Assembly (NCBI RefSeq): GCF_012396185.1
Contig: NZ_JAAXOW010000002.1
Span: forward strand, 558,001 to 622,000
Direction: 5' to 3'
DNA from: Sanguibacter hominis ATCC BAA-789
GTDB taxonomy: Bacteria; Actinomycetota; Actinomycetes; Actinomycetales; Cellulomonadaceae
DNA: 64,000 bases
Shown: positions 48,063 to 58,258 of the stretch, piece after piece
Numbering within the stretch: position 1 is the first letter of the stretch
Layout of the letters: every line of letters begins with the position of its first letter
Program-made: the position numbers and the translations under genes
The notes under the pieces: model-generated
What the model was told of the DNA's origin: nothing
Seen by the model: only the letters and a program-made list of their open reading frames with translations
Databases searched by the model: none

Positions 48063-48644
48063 CTACCCGGCGTCACGCTCGCGCGACTGCTCGTCCCACA
48101 GCGCAGCGACGTCGTCGTCCGCAGGAGGGCCCTCGCCAGGGCGGGGAGACGACGGGCGCTCGTGCCGGTCGGAACGTCGCTGCCACCCTCGACCACCCGG
48201 CAGCACGGCGACCGCCACGAGGAACGCGGCGACGCCGAGCGCCGCCGCGATCCACGGAGCAGACGTCGTCGTCGCCTCGGCCGACAGGACCGGCACCCCC
48301 GTGAGGCGTGCCGCCTCGGAGGACGCGACGCTCGCGGGGTCGCTGACGACACCGAGGGACGTCGCGACGACGACGACCGCCGCCGCGCCCAGTGCCGCCG
48401 CCACGACAAACCTCCCGCCCGTGCCGACGAGCAGCGCCGCGACCCCCGCCGCGAGCACCGCGAGACCCGCAGCCGTCACAGCCGGAGCGGCGCCGGAGCC
48501 GACGACCTCGATCGGCACCCTGCCGTCGAGAGCGCTCGTCCCCTCCGCGCGCACCCAGCCCAGGAGCCCCGTGCCGAGCAGCGCGACGCCGAGCAGGACG
48601 CACGCGAGCACGGCCGCCCGGCGGGACAGCCCCCGCACGATCAT
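48063..48644 (-). CDS. Trp biosynthesis-associated membrane protein (TIGR02234 family)
   Basis: A 193-residue protein with four membrane helices (residues 9-30, 53-75, 80-100, 130-150), a positively charged start ([13 protein letters not shown]) and a charged cytosolic tail. This family sits next to trpE in many actinobacteria, which is the source of its name; no biochemical role is established. ATG 48644 overlaps the trpE stop by 4 bases (ATGA), so its translation is tied to trpE. Confidence 0.85.
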   Translation of the reverse strand: MIVRGLSRRAAVLACVLLGVALLGTGLLGWVRAEGTSALDGRVPIEVVGSGAAPAVTAAGLAVLAAGVAALLVGTGGRFVVAAALGAAAVVVVATSLGVVSDPASVASSEAARLTGVPVLSAEATTTSAPWIAAALGVAAFLVAVAVLPGGRGWQRRSDRHERPSSPRPGEGPPADDDVAALWDEQSRERDAG

Positions 48645-50227
48645 GCGCCCGCGCCCGCCAGCCGCGCGGCGAGCTGGATCGCGCGCACCGCCGCAGCCGC
48701 CTTCGACCTCGACTCCTCGTACTCCGTCGCGGGGACCGAGTCGGCGACGATCCCCGCGCCCGCCTGGACGCTCGCCCGCCCCCCGCGCAGGAGCGCGGTA
48801 CGGATCGCGATGGCCATGTCCATGTCGCCCGCGAAGTCGAAGTAACCGACGCAACCGCCGTAGATGCCGCGAGACGCAGGCTCGAGCTCGTCGATCAGCG
48901 CGATCGCCCGCGGCTTGGGAGCCCCGGACAGCGTGCCTGCCGGGAAGGTCGCCCTGAGCGTGTCGACTGCGGACGCACCGGGCCGCAGCTGCCCGACGAC
49001 AGTCGAGCACAGGTGCGTGATGTGGCTGAACCTGCGTACGGCCATGAACTCGATGACCTCGACCGACGTGGGCGAGCACACCTTGACCAGGTCGTTGCGC
49101 GACAGGTCGACGAGCATGAGGTGCTCCGCGCGCTCCTTCGGGTCACTGAGGAGGTCCTCGGCGAGCGCCACGTCCTCCTCCGGCGTCGCCCCGCGCGGGC
49201 GCGAGCCCGCGATCGGGAACGTCACGACGCGTCGGTCCTCGACCTTGACGAGGGTCTCAGGGCTCGACCCGACGACCGCGAAGTCGCCCCCGGCGGCATC
49301 CTGCAGCTGGAAGTAGTACATGTACGGGCTCGGGTTGATCGTGCGCAGCGCCCGGTAGACGTCGAGCGGCGCCGCCGGGCAGTCGAGGTCGAGACGCTGC
49401 GAGAGCACCACCTGGAAGACCTCACCGTCGCGGATCGCCTCCTTGCCCGAGAAGATCGCGGCCTCGTAGTCGGCGCGCTCCGAGCGGAACTCGAGCACAG
49501 GCTCGGGTGCGTCTCCGAGCGTGACCGCGACGCTCGCGACGTCCGCACCGCGCCCTTCGACGAGCGTGCGCTGCATCGCGTCGAGGCGTGCGACCGCGTC
49601 CGCGTACGCCTCGTCGACCCGCTCGTCCGTCGCGTCGAAGTTGATCGCGTTCGCGATGAGCCACACCGAGCCGGTCAGGTGGTCGACCGCCGCGATGTCG
49701 GACGCGAGGCACAGCGTGACCTCAGGGACGCCGAGCTCGTCAGGCGCGGTCGACGGCAGCGTCGGCTCCCAGTGCCGCACCACGTCCCAGCCGAGAGCAC
49801 CCGCGAGCCCACCAGTGAACGGCGGCAGACCGTCGAACGACGGCGTCGCGAGCACCTCGAGCGTCCGCGCGAGGACGTCGAGCACGTCACCGTCCGCCGG
49901 CACGCCCGCAGGCACGTCGCCGGACCAGCGCGCCGCGCCGTCGAGCACCGACAGGGTCGCACGCGAGCGCACGCCGACGAACGACCAGCGGGACCAGCCG
50001 CCGTCGAGCGGCGCGGACTCCATGATGAACGTCCCCGGGCGACCGCCCGCGAGCGTGCGGTACAGCCCGACCGGCGTGACGTCGTCGACCAGGAGCCTGC
50101 GCACGACGGGGATGACACGACGGTGCTGCGCCGCGAGCCACGAGAAGTCGTCCGCGGACGGCCACGTCGTGCCCCAGGGCAGGGACTCGCCCGGTCCGGT
50201 CACCGTGCGCTCGTCAGCCGCCGTCAT
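48641..50227 (-). CDS. trpE: Anthranilate synthase component I
   Basis: Converts chorismate to anthranilate, first committed step of tryptophan synthesis. The 528-residue protein has the N-terminal feedback-site block [19 protein letters not shown] (equivalent of the LLES motif) and the chorismate-binding blocks [35 protein letters not shown] and [14 protein letters not shown]. Component II (trpG) is not nearby and must be elsewhere. The start ATG 50227 overlaps the hisI stop, so no room exists for a separate leader peptide or attenuator directly before it. Confidence 0.96.
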   Translation of the reverse strand: MTAADERTVTGPGESLPWGTTWPSADDFSWLAAQHRRVIPVVRRLLVDDVTPVGLYRTLAGGRPGTFIMESAPLDGGWSRWSFVGVRSRATLSVLDGAARWSGDVPAGVPADGDVLDVLARTLEVLATPSFDGLPPFTGGLAGALGWDVVRHWEPTLPSTAPDELGVPEVTLCLASDIAAVDHLTGSVWLIANAINFDATDERVDEAYADAVARLDAMQRTLVEGRGADVASVAVTLGDAPEPVLEFRSERADYEAAIFSGKEAIRDGEVFQVVLSQRLDLDCPAAPLDVYRALRTINPSPYMYYFQLQDAAGGDFAVVGSSPETLVKVEDRRVVTFPIAGSRPRGATPEEDVALAEDLLSDPKERAEHLMLVDLSRNDLVKVCSPTSVEVIEFMAVRRFSHITHLCSTVVGQLRPGASAVDTLRATFPAGTLSGAPKPRAIALIDELEPASRGIYGGCVGYFDFAGDMDMAIAIRTALLRGGRASVQAGAGIVADSVPATEYEESRSKAAAAVRAIQLAARLAGAGA

Positions 50228-50646
50228 CGCGTCTCCTCCTCGCTCGAACCCCCGGCGACGCCGGGGACCTCTCCGACCACCGCGCCCAGGTCGCCGCCCG
50301 CGGCGAAGCACGTGCGCTCGCCCGTGTGGCACGCCGCACCGATCTGCTCCACCTGGACGAGCAGCGCGTCACCGTCGCAGTCGATCTCGACGGACCGCAC
50401 GTACTGCGCGTGCCCCGACGTGTCGCCCTTGCGCCAGTACTCCTCGCGCGAGCGGCTGAAGAACGTCACGCGCCCCTCGGTCAGCGTGCGGCGCAGCGCC
50501 TCGTCGTCCATCCAGCCCAGCATGAGCACCTCACGGGTGTCGTGCTGCTGCACGACAGCGGCCACGAGGCCGGCCTGGTCGCGCTTGAGCCGGGCGGCGA
50601 CCGCCGGGTCGAGGACGGGCGCGGGGGCAGGGGTCGAGTCGTTCAC
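50224..50646 (-). CDS. hisI: Phosphoribosyl-AMP cyclohydrolase
   Basis: Opens the adenine ring in histidine synthesis (third step). The 140-residue protein is mono-functional, without a HisE domain. Metal ligands are visible: [29 protein letters not shown] and [13 protein letters not shown] 50646 has no clear Shine-Dalgarno and lies 25 bases after the ABC exporter stop; the end overlaps trpE by 4 bases. Co-location of hisI with trpE is typical of actinobacteria, where HisA/PriA serves both pathways. Confidence 0.95.
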   Translation of the reverse strand: MNDSTPAPAPVLDPAVAARLKRDQAGLVAAVVQQHDTREVLMLGWMDDEALRRTLTEGRVTFFSRSREEYWRKGDTSGHAQYVRSVEIDCDGDALLVQVEQIGAACHTGERTCFAAGGDLGAVVGEVPGVAGGSSEEETR

Positions 50647-50671
50647 CGGCCGATCATCGCACGGTCGACGG

Positions 50672-52525
50672 TCAGCGCGTCTGAGCGATCCAGGCGGCGT
50701 GCATGCCCGCGTACACGCCGTCCGCAGCGACGAGCTCGTCGTGCCGACCGACCTCGACGACGCGCCCCTCGTCGACGACGACCACCAGGTCGCTCGACTC
50801 CGCGGTCGACAGGCGGTGCGCGATCGTGATCGTCGAGCGGCCCTCGGTCAGCGACTCGAGCGCCCGTGCGATACGCACCTCCGCGACCGGGTCGACAGCC
50901 GACGTCGCCTCGTCGAGGACGAGCAGGTCGGCACCAGCCAGGTGGGCCCGGGCGAGCGCGACGAGCTGGCGCTCCCCCGCCGACAAGGACTCGCCGCGCT
51001 GCCCGACGGGCGAGTCGAGCCCTTGCGGCCGCGTCCGCACCCACTCGGTGAGCCCGAGCTCCTCGACCGCGGCCGCGACGGCGGCGCGCGACTGCGGCGT
51101 GAGCTCGTCACCCTCCGCGGCGCTCCCGGAGCGCAGCCCGTACGCGATGTTCTGGGCGAGCGTGCCGTCGAACAGGAAGCCCTCCTGCGGGACCATGACG
51201 ACACGCTCGCGCAGCGACGCGAGCGTGAGGCGACGCAGGTCGACGCCGTCGAGCAGGACCTGACCCTCGGTCGGGTCCATGAGACGCACCACGAGCCGAG
51301 CGAGCGTCGTCTTGCCCGAGCCAGTCCGCCCGACGATCGCGACCCGGGTCCGCGCAGGCAGCACGAGATCGACGTCACGCAGGACCGGCGGCCCGCCCGG
51401 GTACGAGTAGGACACGCCGCGCAGCTCGACGCTCGCCGGGCCGCGCGGGCTCTCGACCCCGTCAGTCGGGTCGACGACGTCGAGCGGCGTCTCCAGCACG
51501 GCCAGCACGCGGCGCCAGCCGGCGACAGCGTTCTGCATCTCGTTGAGCACCTCGGTCGCCATCTGCACCGGGCCCGTAAAGAGCTGCACGAGGAAGAGGA
51601 ACGCCAGGAGCTTTCCGATCGTGACCTCACCGGCGAGCCCCAGGAAGGTCCCCACGACCACGACGACAGCCAGGACGAGGTTCGCCACGAGCGTCCCGCT
51701 CGCGAACACGGTCGCGACACGCACCTGCGCACGGACCGCTGCCTCCTGGTGGCCCGCCACCGCGGCGTCGACCCGGCGCCGGGTGCGGTCCGACGCGCCG
51801 TACGCGCGGATCGTCTCGGCACCGACGACAGACTCCGAGATGGCGCCCAGCATCGCTCCCATGCGCTCGCGCACGACCGCGTACGCGGCCCCGACACGCC
51901 GCTGCGCAGGACCGAGCACGAGCGCGAGCGGGAGGAACGCGAGCCACACGACGATCGCGAGCGGCCACGAGTACAGGGCCATGAGGACCGTCGCGGCGGT
52001 CACCTGGAGGGTCGAGACGAGCAGCATGACGCCACCCCACTGCACGAACGTCGAGATCGTGTCGACGTCGCTCGTCACGCGCGACACGAGTGCTCCGCGA
52101 CGCTCGGTGTTCTGCGTGAGGACCGAGAGGTCGTGGACGTGCCGGAACGCGCGGACGCGCAGCGTCGCCAGACCCGCCTCGGTGCTGCGGAACAGGCGGA
52201 CGTTGACGACGGTCGAGCACGCGCCCGCGAGCACGAGGAGACCCCCTGCGAGGAGCACGAGGACGACGACCCGCCCGACGTCGACCCCGCCCGCACCACC
52301 GAACCCCGTGTCGATCGCCTGCTGCACCGCGACCGGCACGACCACACGGCCCGCTGCCGCGACCACCGCGAGCACGAGCGTCAGGGCGATCCCGTCGACG
52401 AGCTCGGGCGAGACGCGCACCCCCGCACGCAGCGTCGCCCAGACGCCGAGAGAGCTCGCGGCGGCGATGCGCCCGGTCGCGTCCGTCGTAGGTCCCTGCT
52501 CCGCACTGCGCACCCCGGCCCTCAC
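50672..52525 (-). CDS. ABC exporter half B: intact catalytic site, altered signature motif
   Basis: A 617-residue half-transporter: membrane domain with six helices (residues 40-320), ATPase domain with Walker [10 protein letters not shown] (near 395), signature LSAGERQL (near 511) instead of LSGGQ, Walker [14 protein letters not shown] with catalytic Glu (near 540) and switch His in TIAHRLST (near 566). Its partner at 52522-54366 has the reciprocal defects, so the two should form one heterodimer with a single active ATP site. GTG 52525 overlaps the partner's stop by 4 bases. Substrate unknown. Confidence 0.9.
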   Translation of the reverse strand: MRAGVRSAEQGPTTDATGRIAAASSLGVWATLRAGVRVSPELVDGIALTLVLAVVAAAGRVVVPVAVQQAIDTGFGGAGGVDVGRVVVLVLLAGGLLVLAGACSTVVNVRLFRSTEAGLATLRVRAFRHVHDLSVLTQNTERRGALVSRVTSDVDTISTFVQWGGVMLLVSTLQVTAATVLMALYSWPLAIVVWLAFLPLALVLGPAQRRVGAAYAVVRERMGAMLGAISESVVGAETIRAYGASDRTRRRVDAAVAGHQEAAVRAQVRVATVFASGTLVANLVLAVVVVVGTFLGLAGEVTIGKLLAFLFLVQLFTGPVQMATEVLNEMQNAVAGWRRVLAVLETPLDVVDPTDGVESPRGPASVELRGVSYSYPGGPPVLRDVDLVLPARTRVAIVGRTGSGKTTLARLVVRLMDPTEGQVLLDGVDLRRLTLASLRERVVMVPQEGFLFDGTLAQNIAYGLRSGSAAEGDELTPQSRAAVAAAVEELGLTEWVRTRPQGLDSPVGQRGESLSAGERQLVALARAHLAGADLLVLDEATSAVDPVAEVRIARALESLTEGRSTITIAHRLSTAESSDLVVVVDEGRVVEVGRHDELVAADGVYAGMHAAWIAQTR

Positions 52526-54366
52526 GCGTCCCCCTCCTCGCGCTCGTCCGCGCGGCGCGCGGCCTCGTCCTCGTACGCGGTCGCGAGCGCTGCGTACCCG
52601 GCGTCGCGACGCATGAGCTCGGCGTGCGTGCCCGTGTCGACGACGCGGCCACCCTCGACGTGCACGACCGAGTCCGCGAGGGCGACGCTCGACATCCGGT
52701 AGGCGACCATGACGACCGTCGGGCGGTCGGCCTGCGAGCCTGTGTCACGCAGCGAGCCGAGGATGTCGCCCTCGACACGCGGGTCGACCGCCGACGTCGC
52801 GTCGTCGAGCACGAGGAGGCGCGGCCTGCGCACGAGCGCCCGGGCGATCGCGAGACGCTGCCGCTGGCCACCGGACAGGCTCGCGCCACGCTCGCCGAGC
52901 GGGGCGTCGAGGCCCCCGGGCAGCGCTCGGACGACGTCGCCGACGTGCGCCTGGTCGAGGGCCGCCCAGACGGCGTCGTCCGACGGTGCGTCCGGGGCGC
53001 CGTCGTCCTGCAGCGTGACGTTCCCGCGGACGGTGTCCTCGAAGACGAACGTGGACTGCCCCACGAGCGCGACCGCCGACGACAGCTCCTCGACGCTCAG
53101 GTCCCGCACGTCGACCCCGTCGATGCGCACGGCGCCCGACGTCGGGTCGGACAGCCGCGCGAGGAGCGACACGAGCGTCGTCTTCCCTGCACCCGTCGGC
53201 CCGACGACGGCGACGACCGTGCCCGGCGCGACGTGGAGGCTCACCTCCTCGAGGATCGGCACCGGCCCGTGGCTCGTAGCGACGACGAGGCCCACGTCGT
53301 CCACGTCGACGGCGACGCCGTGACCGTCGCGGGGCGGCAGGGCGCCGCGTCCGGGGACGAGGTCCCCGTCGGCGTCGATCACGCGGCTGGTGCGGTCGTA
53401 CGCGACGAGCGCGCGCGGCAGCTCGCCGAGCACCCAGCCGAACGCCCGGACGGGCACCGCGAGCATCGTCAGCAGGTACGCCGCCGCGACGATCTCCCCC
53501 GTGCCTACCGCGCCCGCGCTCGCGCGCCACGCCCCCACGCCGAGGACGAGCAGGGTCCCGAGCGACGGGAGCAGCTCGATCACCGGGTCGAAGTACGCAC
53601 GCACCCGCCCGGCGCGCACGTTGGCGGCGCGCAGCTCTTGCGCGACGGCGTCGAACCGGCGCTCCTCGCGTCCCGCAGTCCCGAGCGCCTTGACGAGGAG
53701 CCCCGCCTCGAAGCTCTCGTGCGCGGCGTCAGAGATCTCGCCGCGCAGCTGCTGCGACACCGTGACGGCGGGCGTCATGCGTCGTTGGAACACCACGTTG
53801 ACCGCGAGGACGAGTGGCAGCACGCTCAGGGCGGCCACAGCGAGCCACGCGTCGACGGCGAAGAGCTGGACCGTCGCGACCACGAGCATGACCGCGACGC
53901 CGAGCGCGAACGGAAGCGGGTTGAACACCCCCGTCGCCGCCTCGGCGTCCGAGCTCGCGTGCGCGAGAAGCTGCCCGGTCGGCTGCGACCGGTGCCAGGA
54001 CACGGGAAGCTCGAGGAAGCGGTGCGTGACGGCGCGTCGATGGTTCGCGCCGAGCTTCGCAAAACCGATGCCCGCGAAGATGCGGCGCCCTGCGACGGTC
54101 AGCGCGAGGACGAGCGCTGCGGCGGCGATCGCACCGCCCGCGCGCCACACGTCGCCCGACGTGACGTCCGCACCGGACAGGGCGGGGACGACGACCTCGT
54201 CGGTCGCCCGACCGAGCACGACCGACACGCCCACCGTCATCGCGCCGCCGACCGCAGAGACACCGATCGCGAGGACGTAGGTGCGCCACTCGTCTCGGAT
54301 GCCGCGCGCCATGAGCACGATCGACTGCCGTGCCCGGGAGCCCGGCAGGGCGTGCGGACGACGCAT
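52522..54366 (-). CDS. ABC exporter half A: degenerate catalytic site, intact signature motif
   Basis: A 614-residue half-transporter. The ATPase domain has Walker A GPTGAGKTT (near 387) and a normal signature LSGGQRQRLAIARAL (near 495), but Walker B reads LLVLDDATSAVDP, with Asp in place of the catalytic Glu, and the switch histidine is a tyrosine (MVAYRMSSVA, near 553). This is the non-hydrolysing half of a heterodimer like TmrAB or TM287/288. ATG 54366 is 67 bases from the divergent TIGR03085-type gene. Confidence 0.9.
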   Translation of the reverse strand: MRRPHALPGSRARQSIVLMARGIRDEWRTYVLAIGVSAVGGAMTVGVSVVLGRATDEVVVPALSGADVTSGDVWRAGGAIAAAALVLALTVAGRRIFAGIGFAKLGANHRRAVTHRFLELPVSWHRSQPTGQLLAHASSDAEAATGVFNPLPFALGVAVMLVVATVQLFAVDAWLAVAALSVLPLVLAVNVVFQRRMTPAVTVSQQLRGEISDAAHESFEAGLLVKALGTAGREERRFDAVAQELRAANVRAGRVRAYFDPVIELLPSLGTLLVLGVGAWRASAGAVGTGEIVAAAYLLTMLAVPVRAFGWVLGELPRALVAYDRTSRVIDADGDLVPGRGALPPRDGHGVAVDVDDVGLVVATSHGPVPILEEVSLHVAPGTVVAVVGPTGAGKTTLVSLLARLSDPTSGAVRIDGVDVRDLSVEELSSAVALVGQSTFVFEDTVRGNVTLQDDGAPDAPSDDAVWAALDQAHVGDVVRALPGGLDAPLGERGASLSGGQRQRLAIARALVRRPRLLVLDDATSAVDPRVEGDILGSLRDTGSQADRPTVVMVAYRMSSVALADSVVHVEGGRVVDTGTHAELMRRDAGYAALATAYEDEAARRADEREEGDA

Positions 54367-54433
54367 GCAGACACTCCCCTCGACGACGACCCGGCTGACG
54401 TCATCGTGTCACGAGCCGTGCCACGATGAATGC

Positions 54434-55132
54434 ATGACCTGGCACCAGCACGAACGCGAGACCCTGGCCGCACTCCTGCTCTCCGTCGGCCCGGACGCGC
54501 CCACGCTGTGCGAGGGGTGGCGGTCCCGCCACCTCGCGGTCCACCTCCTGCACCGCGAGTCCGCGGCGCTCAGCCACCTCAGGGCGGTCCCCGGACCTGT
54601 CGGCCGGGTCGGCTCCGAGGCGTTCGACGCGGCGGTCGAACGGTGCCTCGACCCCGAGGAGTACGCCGCGACGCTCGACGAGTTCGCCCAGGCGCCGGCC
54701 GCGTGGAGCCCGTGGGGCTTCGCGGGCGACTCGGTCAACCTGCTCGAGTTCTTCGTGCACGGCGAGGACGTCCGGCGCGCGGGAGCGCTCGCCGAGGACG
54801 GTTCGCTCGCGGCGCCCGACGCGCCGACGCCAGGCCCGCTCCCGCCGTCCCGCAGCCTCTCCCCCGACGAGGCCGACACGATCTGGCAGGCGCTGCGCCG
54901 TGCGGCGCCGATGATGCTCATGCGCGTACCCGTCGGCCTCGTCTACGTCAGGGACGACGGTCCTCGCGCCGTCGTGCACCGGCCGCGCGAGGGGAACGGC
55001 ACGGTCGTCGTGCGCGGCGACCTCGGTGACCTCGTGCTGCACGCGTTCCGCCGGGGCGCGCGCACCCGCCTCACCGTCGAGGGGGATGCGGACGACGTCG
55101 CGGTGATCGCCGCACGCTGCCCGCTCCCCTGA
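54434..55132 (+). CDS. TIGR03085-family metal-binding protein
   Basis: A 232-residue protein of the DinB/mycothiol-dependent maleylpyruvate isomerase N-terminal superfamily. The presumed metal ligands are His in HLAVHLLHRE near residue 40 and in EFFVHGEDVRR near residue 105. The C-terminal part resembles an SCP2-like domain (RAVVHRPREGNGTVVVRGDL). Members of the superfamily use mycothiol, which actinobacteria make, but the reaction here is unknown. ATG 54434 is used; no clear Shine-Dalgarno, so it may be leaderless. It is convergent with hisF, 6 bases apart, with no space for a terminator. Confidence 0.83.
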   Translation: MTWHQHERETLAALLLSVGPDAPTLCEGWRSRHLAVHLLHRESAALSHLRAVPGPVGRVGSEAFDAAVERCLDPEEYAATLDEFAQAPAAWSPWGFAGDSVNLLEFFVHGEDVRRAGALAEDGSLAAPDAPTPGPLPPSRSLSPDEADTIWQALRRAAPMMLMRVPVGLVYVRDDGPRAVVHRPREGNGTVVVRGDLGDLVLHAFRRGARTRLTVEGDADDVAVIAARCPLP

Positions 55133-55138
55133 CCCCGG

Positions 55139-55909
55139 TCAGCGGACCGGGATCCCCGCCGCACGCATGTCGTCCTTGACCTGACCGATCGTCAGGGTGC
55201 CGAAGTGGAAGACGCTCGCCGCGAGCACCGCGTCCGCACCGGCCCGGGCGGCCTGGGTGAAGTGCGCGGGCTCCCCCGCGCCGCCGCTCGCGATGAGCGG
55301 CACGGAGACCGTCCGGCGCACGTCGCGCAGCATGTCCAGGTCGAATCCAGCCGTCGTGCCGTCGGCGTCCATCGAGTTCAGGAGGATCTCCCCCGCGCCG
55401 AGCTCCGCCGCGCGGGCGGCCCACTCGATCGCGTCGATGCCCGTGCCCCGGCGGCCACCGTGCGTCGTGACCTCGTAGCCCGACGCGGTCTGCGTACCCT
55501 CCTGGCAGCGGCGCGCGTCGACCGAGATCACGAGGACCTGGGAGCCGAACCGTGCCGCGATCTCGCTGATGAGCTCAGGGCGGGCGATCGCCGCGGTGTT
55601 GACGCCGACCTTGTCGGCGCCTGCACGGAGCAGCTTGTCGACATCCTCGGTGCTGCGCACACCGCCGCCGACGGTGAGCGGGACGAACACCTGCTCAGCC
55701 GTGCGGCGCACGACGTCGTACGTCGTCTCGCGGTTGCCCGACGACGCGGAGACGTCGAGGAACGTGATCTCGTCGGCACCCTCGGCGTCATAGCGGCGGG
55801 CCAGCTCGACAGGGTCGCCCGCGTCGCGCAGGTTCTCGAAGTTCACGCCCTTGACGACGCGGCCCTGGTCCACGTCCAGGCACGGGATGACCCTGATCGA
55901 CACGCTCAT
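55139..55909 (-). CDS. hisF: Imidazole glycerol phosphate synthase subunit HisF
   Basis: Cyclase half of the HisFH complex, forming imidazole glycerol phosphate and AICAR. The 256-residue half-barrel repeat protein has the catalytic aspartates in [14 protein letters not shown] (Asp12) and VISVDARR, and the phosphate-binding GGGVRS and SGGAGE. ATG 55909 follows AGGGAA. It is the last gene of the proteasome-linked series, 13 bases after the FKBP gene; its glutaminase partner hisH and hisA are not in the window. Confidence 0.96.
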   Translation of the reverse strand: MSVSIRVIPCLDVDQGRVVKGVNFENLRDAGDPVELARRYDAEGADEITFLDVSASSGNRETTYDVVRRTAEQVFVPLTVGGGVRSTEDVDKLLRAGADKVGVNTAAIARPELISEIAARFGSQVLVISVDARRCQEGTQTASGYEVTTHGGRRGTGIDAIEWAARAAELGAGEILLNSMDADGTTAGFDLDMLRDVRRTVSVPLIASGGAGEPAHFTQAARAGADAVLAASVFHFGTLTIGQVKDDMRAAGIPVR

Positions 55910-55922
55910 CGAAGCTGTTCCC

Positions 55923-56873
55923 TCACTCGTCCTCGGCGGGCTGCTCGTCGCTGCCCGTCCCCTCGTCGCTCTCCTGCGTCCCGGTGTCCTCGGGCGCCGC
56001 AAGCGTACCGGCGTAGAGGATGTCGACGACGAACACGACCGTCTCCTCGGCCCATGCCGAGTCGGTCCCGCCGTACGCCCACGCGGGCGGGGCGACGACG
56101 AGCACCTGGCTGCCGACGGTCTGCTCGATGAGCCCCTCGTCCCACGCGGCGACCGGGCGGGAGTCACCGACGATCGTCGTGAACGGAGCCCTGCCCTCCG
56201 GCCACGACGAGTCGATGACCTCGCCCGACGACCACGCGACCGCCGTGTACTGCACGATGACTGTCTGCCCTGCCTTGACCTGGTTGCCGACACCGCGCAC
56301 GAGCGGCTGCACGACGAGCGACTCAGGCGGGCCCGAGTCGGGGAGCGTGACGGTCGGGGCTCCGGAGTCGTCGAGCGCGACCGACGGCAGACCTTCGGGC
56401 ACGTCGACCTCGTCGCCGACCGCACGGCCCGCGATGAGGTCTGCGACCAGCACGACAGGGGTGTCGTCGACCTCCTCGACGACGAGCACGCGAGCACCGG
56501 CCTCCTGGCCCAGGAGCGCACTGTGCAGCCGGCCGCCGAGCGAGTCGACCGTCACCTCGTGGACCCGGGGCAGCTCGTCGTACGTGTCGACGATCTGCGT
56601 GCCGTCCCGGCCGTCCTGGCCGAAGAGGTTCAGCAGGACGGTCGACCCCTCGACCGCCTCCGGTCCGTCCCCCTCCCAGACGACCTCGATGTACGGCTCG
56701 GTCACGGTGAGCGGCTTCGCGAACTCGAGCTGCGGCACACCGCCGAACGACCCCGAGACGGTCACCGTCCGGTCCGGTTCGTCGGACGACGTGCACGCGA
56801 CGAGGGAGGCGACGGCGAGCGCCGCGACGACGACACCGGAGCAGACGCGGCGCACGGCCCGCGGAGCAGTCAC
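55923..56873 (-). CDS. FKBP-type peptidyl-prolyl isomerase lipoprotein
   Basis: A 316-residue exported lipoprotein. It begins [20 protein letters not shown] and has the lipobox LVAC at about residue 27, so the mature protein starts with a lipidated cysteine. Two FKBP-like regions follow: a divergent one (residues 50-150) and a clearer C-terminal one ([45 protein letters not shown]). An acidic tail ends it. GTG 56873 has GAGGAGA upstream. It sits 8 bases after pafA and so is transcribed with the Pup ligase although it works outside the cell. Confidence 0.9.
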   Translation of the reverse strand: MTAPRAVRRVCSGVVVAALAVASLVACTSSDEPDRTVTVSGSFGGVPQLEFAKPLTVTEPYIEVVWEGDGPEAVEGSTVLLNLFGQDGRDGTQIVDTYDELPRVHEVTVDSLGGRLHSALLGQEAGARVLVVEEVDDTPVVLVADLIAGRAVGDEVDVPEGLPSVALDDSGAPTVTLPDSGPPESLVVQPLVRGVGNQVKAGQTVIVQYTAVAWSSGEVIDSSWPEGRAPFTTIVGDSRPVAAWDEGLIEQTVGSQVLVVAPPAWAYGGTDSAWAEETVVFVVDILYAGTLAAPEDTGTQESDEGTGSDEQPAEDE

Positions 56874-56881
56874 AGATCTCC

Positions 56882-58258
56882 TCACATCGCCTCGATGAGG
56901 CGCTCGACGCGCTCGTCGACGTTCGCGAAGGGGTCCTTGCACAGGACGGTCCGCTGCGCCTGGTCGTTGAGCTTGAGGTGGACCCAGTCGACCGTGTAGT
57001 CGCGCCGCGCGTTCTGGGCGGCCTTGACGAAGTCGCCCCGCAGCTTGGCCCGCGTCGTCTGCGGCGGGATCGACGTCGACTCGAGGATCTCGGCGTCGGT
57101 CGTCACGCGCTCGACGAGGCCGCGCTCGGCGAGGAGGTTGTAGATCCCCTCGGAACGAGAGATGTCGTGGTACGCGAGGTCGAGCCGGGCGACCCGCGGG
57201 TCGCCGAGGTCCAGGCCGTGCTTCGCCCGGTAGCGCTCGATCAGCTTGTGCTTGATGACCCAGTCGAGTTCACGCTCGACCGGCGTCATGTCGCCGTCCT
57301 GCAGCGCGGCGAGGCCGCGGCTCCACAGGTCGACGACCTTCCTGTCGGTCTCGGACGCCCCGTGCGTGTCCAGGTGCGCGACGACCTTCTCGAGGTACTC
57401 CTCCTGCAGGTCGATCGCCGTGACGACACGACCGCTCGCGAGCTCGACCGGGGCGCGGCCGGACACGTCGGCGCTGATCTCGCGGATCGACCGGATCGGG
57501 TTGTCCAGGGCGAGGTCCCGCAACCTGGCCCCAGACTCGATCAGGCGGAGCACGAGGTCGGTCGCACCGACCTTGAGCATCGTCGTCGTCTCGGACATCG
57601 ACGAGTCGCCGACGATCACGTGCAGCCGCCGGAACAGCTCGGCGTCGGCGTGCGGCTCGTCGCGCGTGTTGATGATCGGGCGCGACCTGGTCGTCGCGCT
57701 CGAGACCGCTTCCCAGATGTGCTCGGCACGCTGGGACAAGCAGAACCGCGCGCCCTGCGGGGTCTGGTGGATCTTCCCGGCGCCCGTGAGCACCTGCCTC
57801 GTGATGAGGAACGGCACGAGCAGGTCCGAGAGCTTCGCGAAGTCGCCCTTGCGACGCACGAGGTAGTTCTCGTGGCACCCGTAGGAGTTGCCGGCCGAGT
57901 CGGTGTTGTTCTTGAAGAGATGGATCGTCCCGGAGCCACCCTCCTCGGTCAGTCGCTGCTGGGCGTCCTCCACGAGCCCTTCGAGGATGCGCTCGCCGCC
58001 GCGGTCGTACGTCACGAGCTGGCGCAGGTCGTCGCACTCCGCGGTCGCGTACTCGGGGTGCGACCCGACATCGAGGTAGAGGCGAGAGCCGTTGGTCAGG
58101 AACACGTTCGACGAACGTCCCCACGCCACGACCTTGCGGAAGAGGTGCCGGGCGACCTCGTCGGCCGTCAGCCGGTCGTCGCCCGTCGTCGCGCACGTGA
58201 CCCCGTACTCGGTCTCGAGGCCGAAGATGCGGCGGGTGCTGGTCGCGTCGGTCGTCAT
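56882..58258 (-). CDS. pafA: Pup-protein ligase
   Basis: Joins the C-terminal glutamate of Pup to substrate lysines using ATP. The 458-residue protein belongs to the glutamine-synthetase-like fold: nucleotide and metal block [14 protein letters not shown], catalytic-base region [36 protein letters not shown] and [13 protein letters not shown]. It lacks the insertion loop seen in Dop. ATG 58258 overlaps the prcA stop by 4 bases. Confidence 0.97.
   Translation of the reverse strand: MTTDATSTRRIFGLETEYGVTCATTGDDRLTADEVARHLFRKVVAWGRSSNVFLTNGSRLYLDVGSHPEYATAECDDLRQLVTYDRGGERILEGLVEDAQQRLTEEGGSGTIHLFKNNTDSAGNSYGCHENYLVRRKGDFAKLSDLLVPFLITRQVLTGAGKIHQTPQGARFCLSQRAEHIWEAVSSATTRSRPIINTRDEPHADAELFRRLHVIVGDSSMSETTTMLKVGATDLVLRLIESGARLRDLALDNPIRSIREISADVSGRAPVELASGRVVTAIDLQEEYLEKVVAHLDTHGASETDRKVVDLWSRGLAALQDGDMTPVERELDWVIKHKLIERYRAKHGLDLGDPRVARLDLAYHDISRSEGIYNLLAERGLVERVTTDAEILESTSIPPQTTRAKLRGDFVKAAQNARRDYTVDWVHLKLNDQAQRTVLCKDPFANVDERVERLIEAM

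Noticed and set aside
48392-52702. A 1436-codon open frame on the plus strand opposite trpE, hisI and ABC exporter B
   Set aside because: It spans several convincing genes on the opposite strand and has no domain signature; composition is typical of antisense shadow frames.
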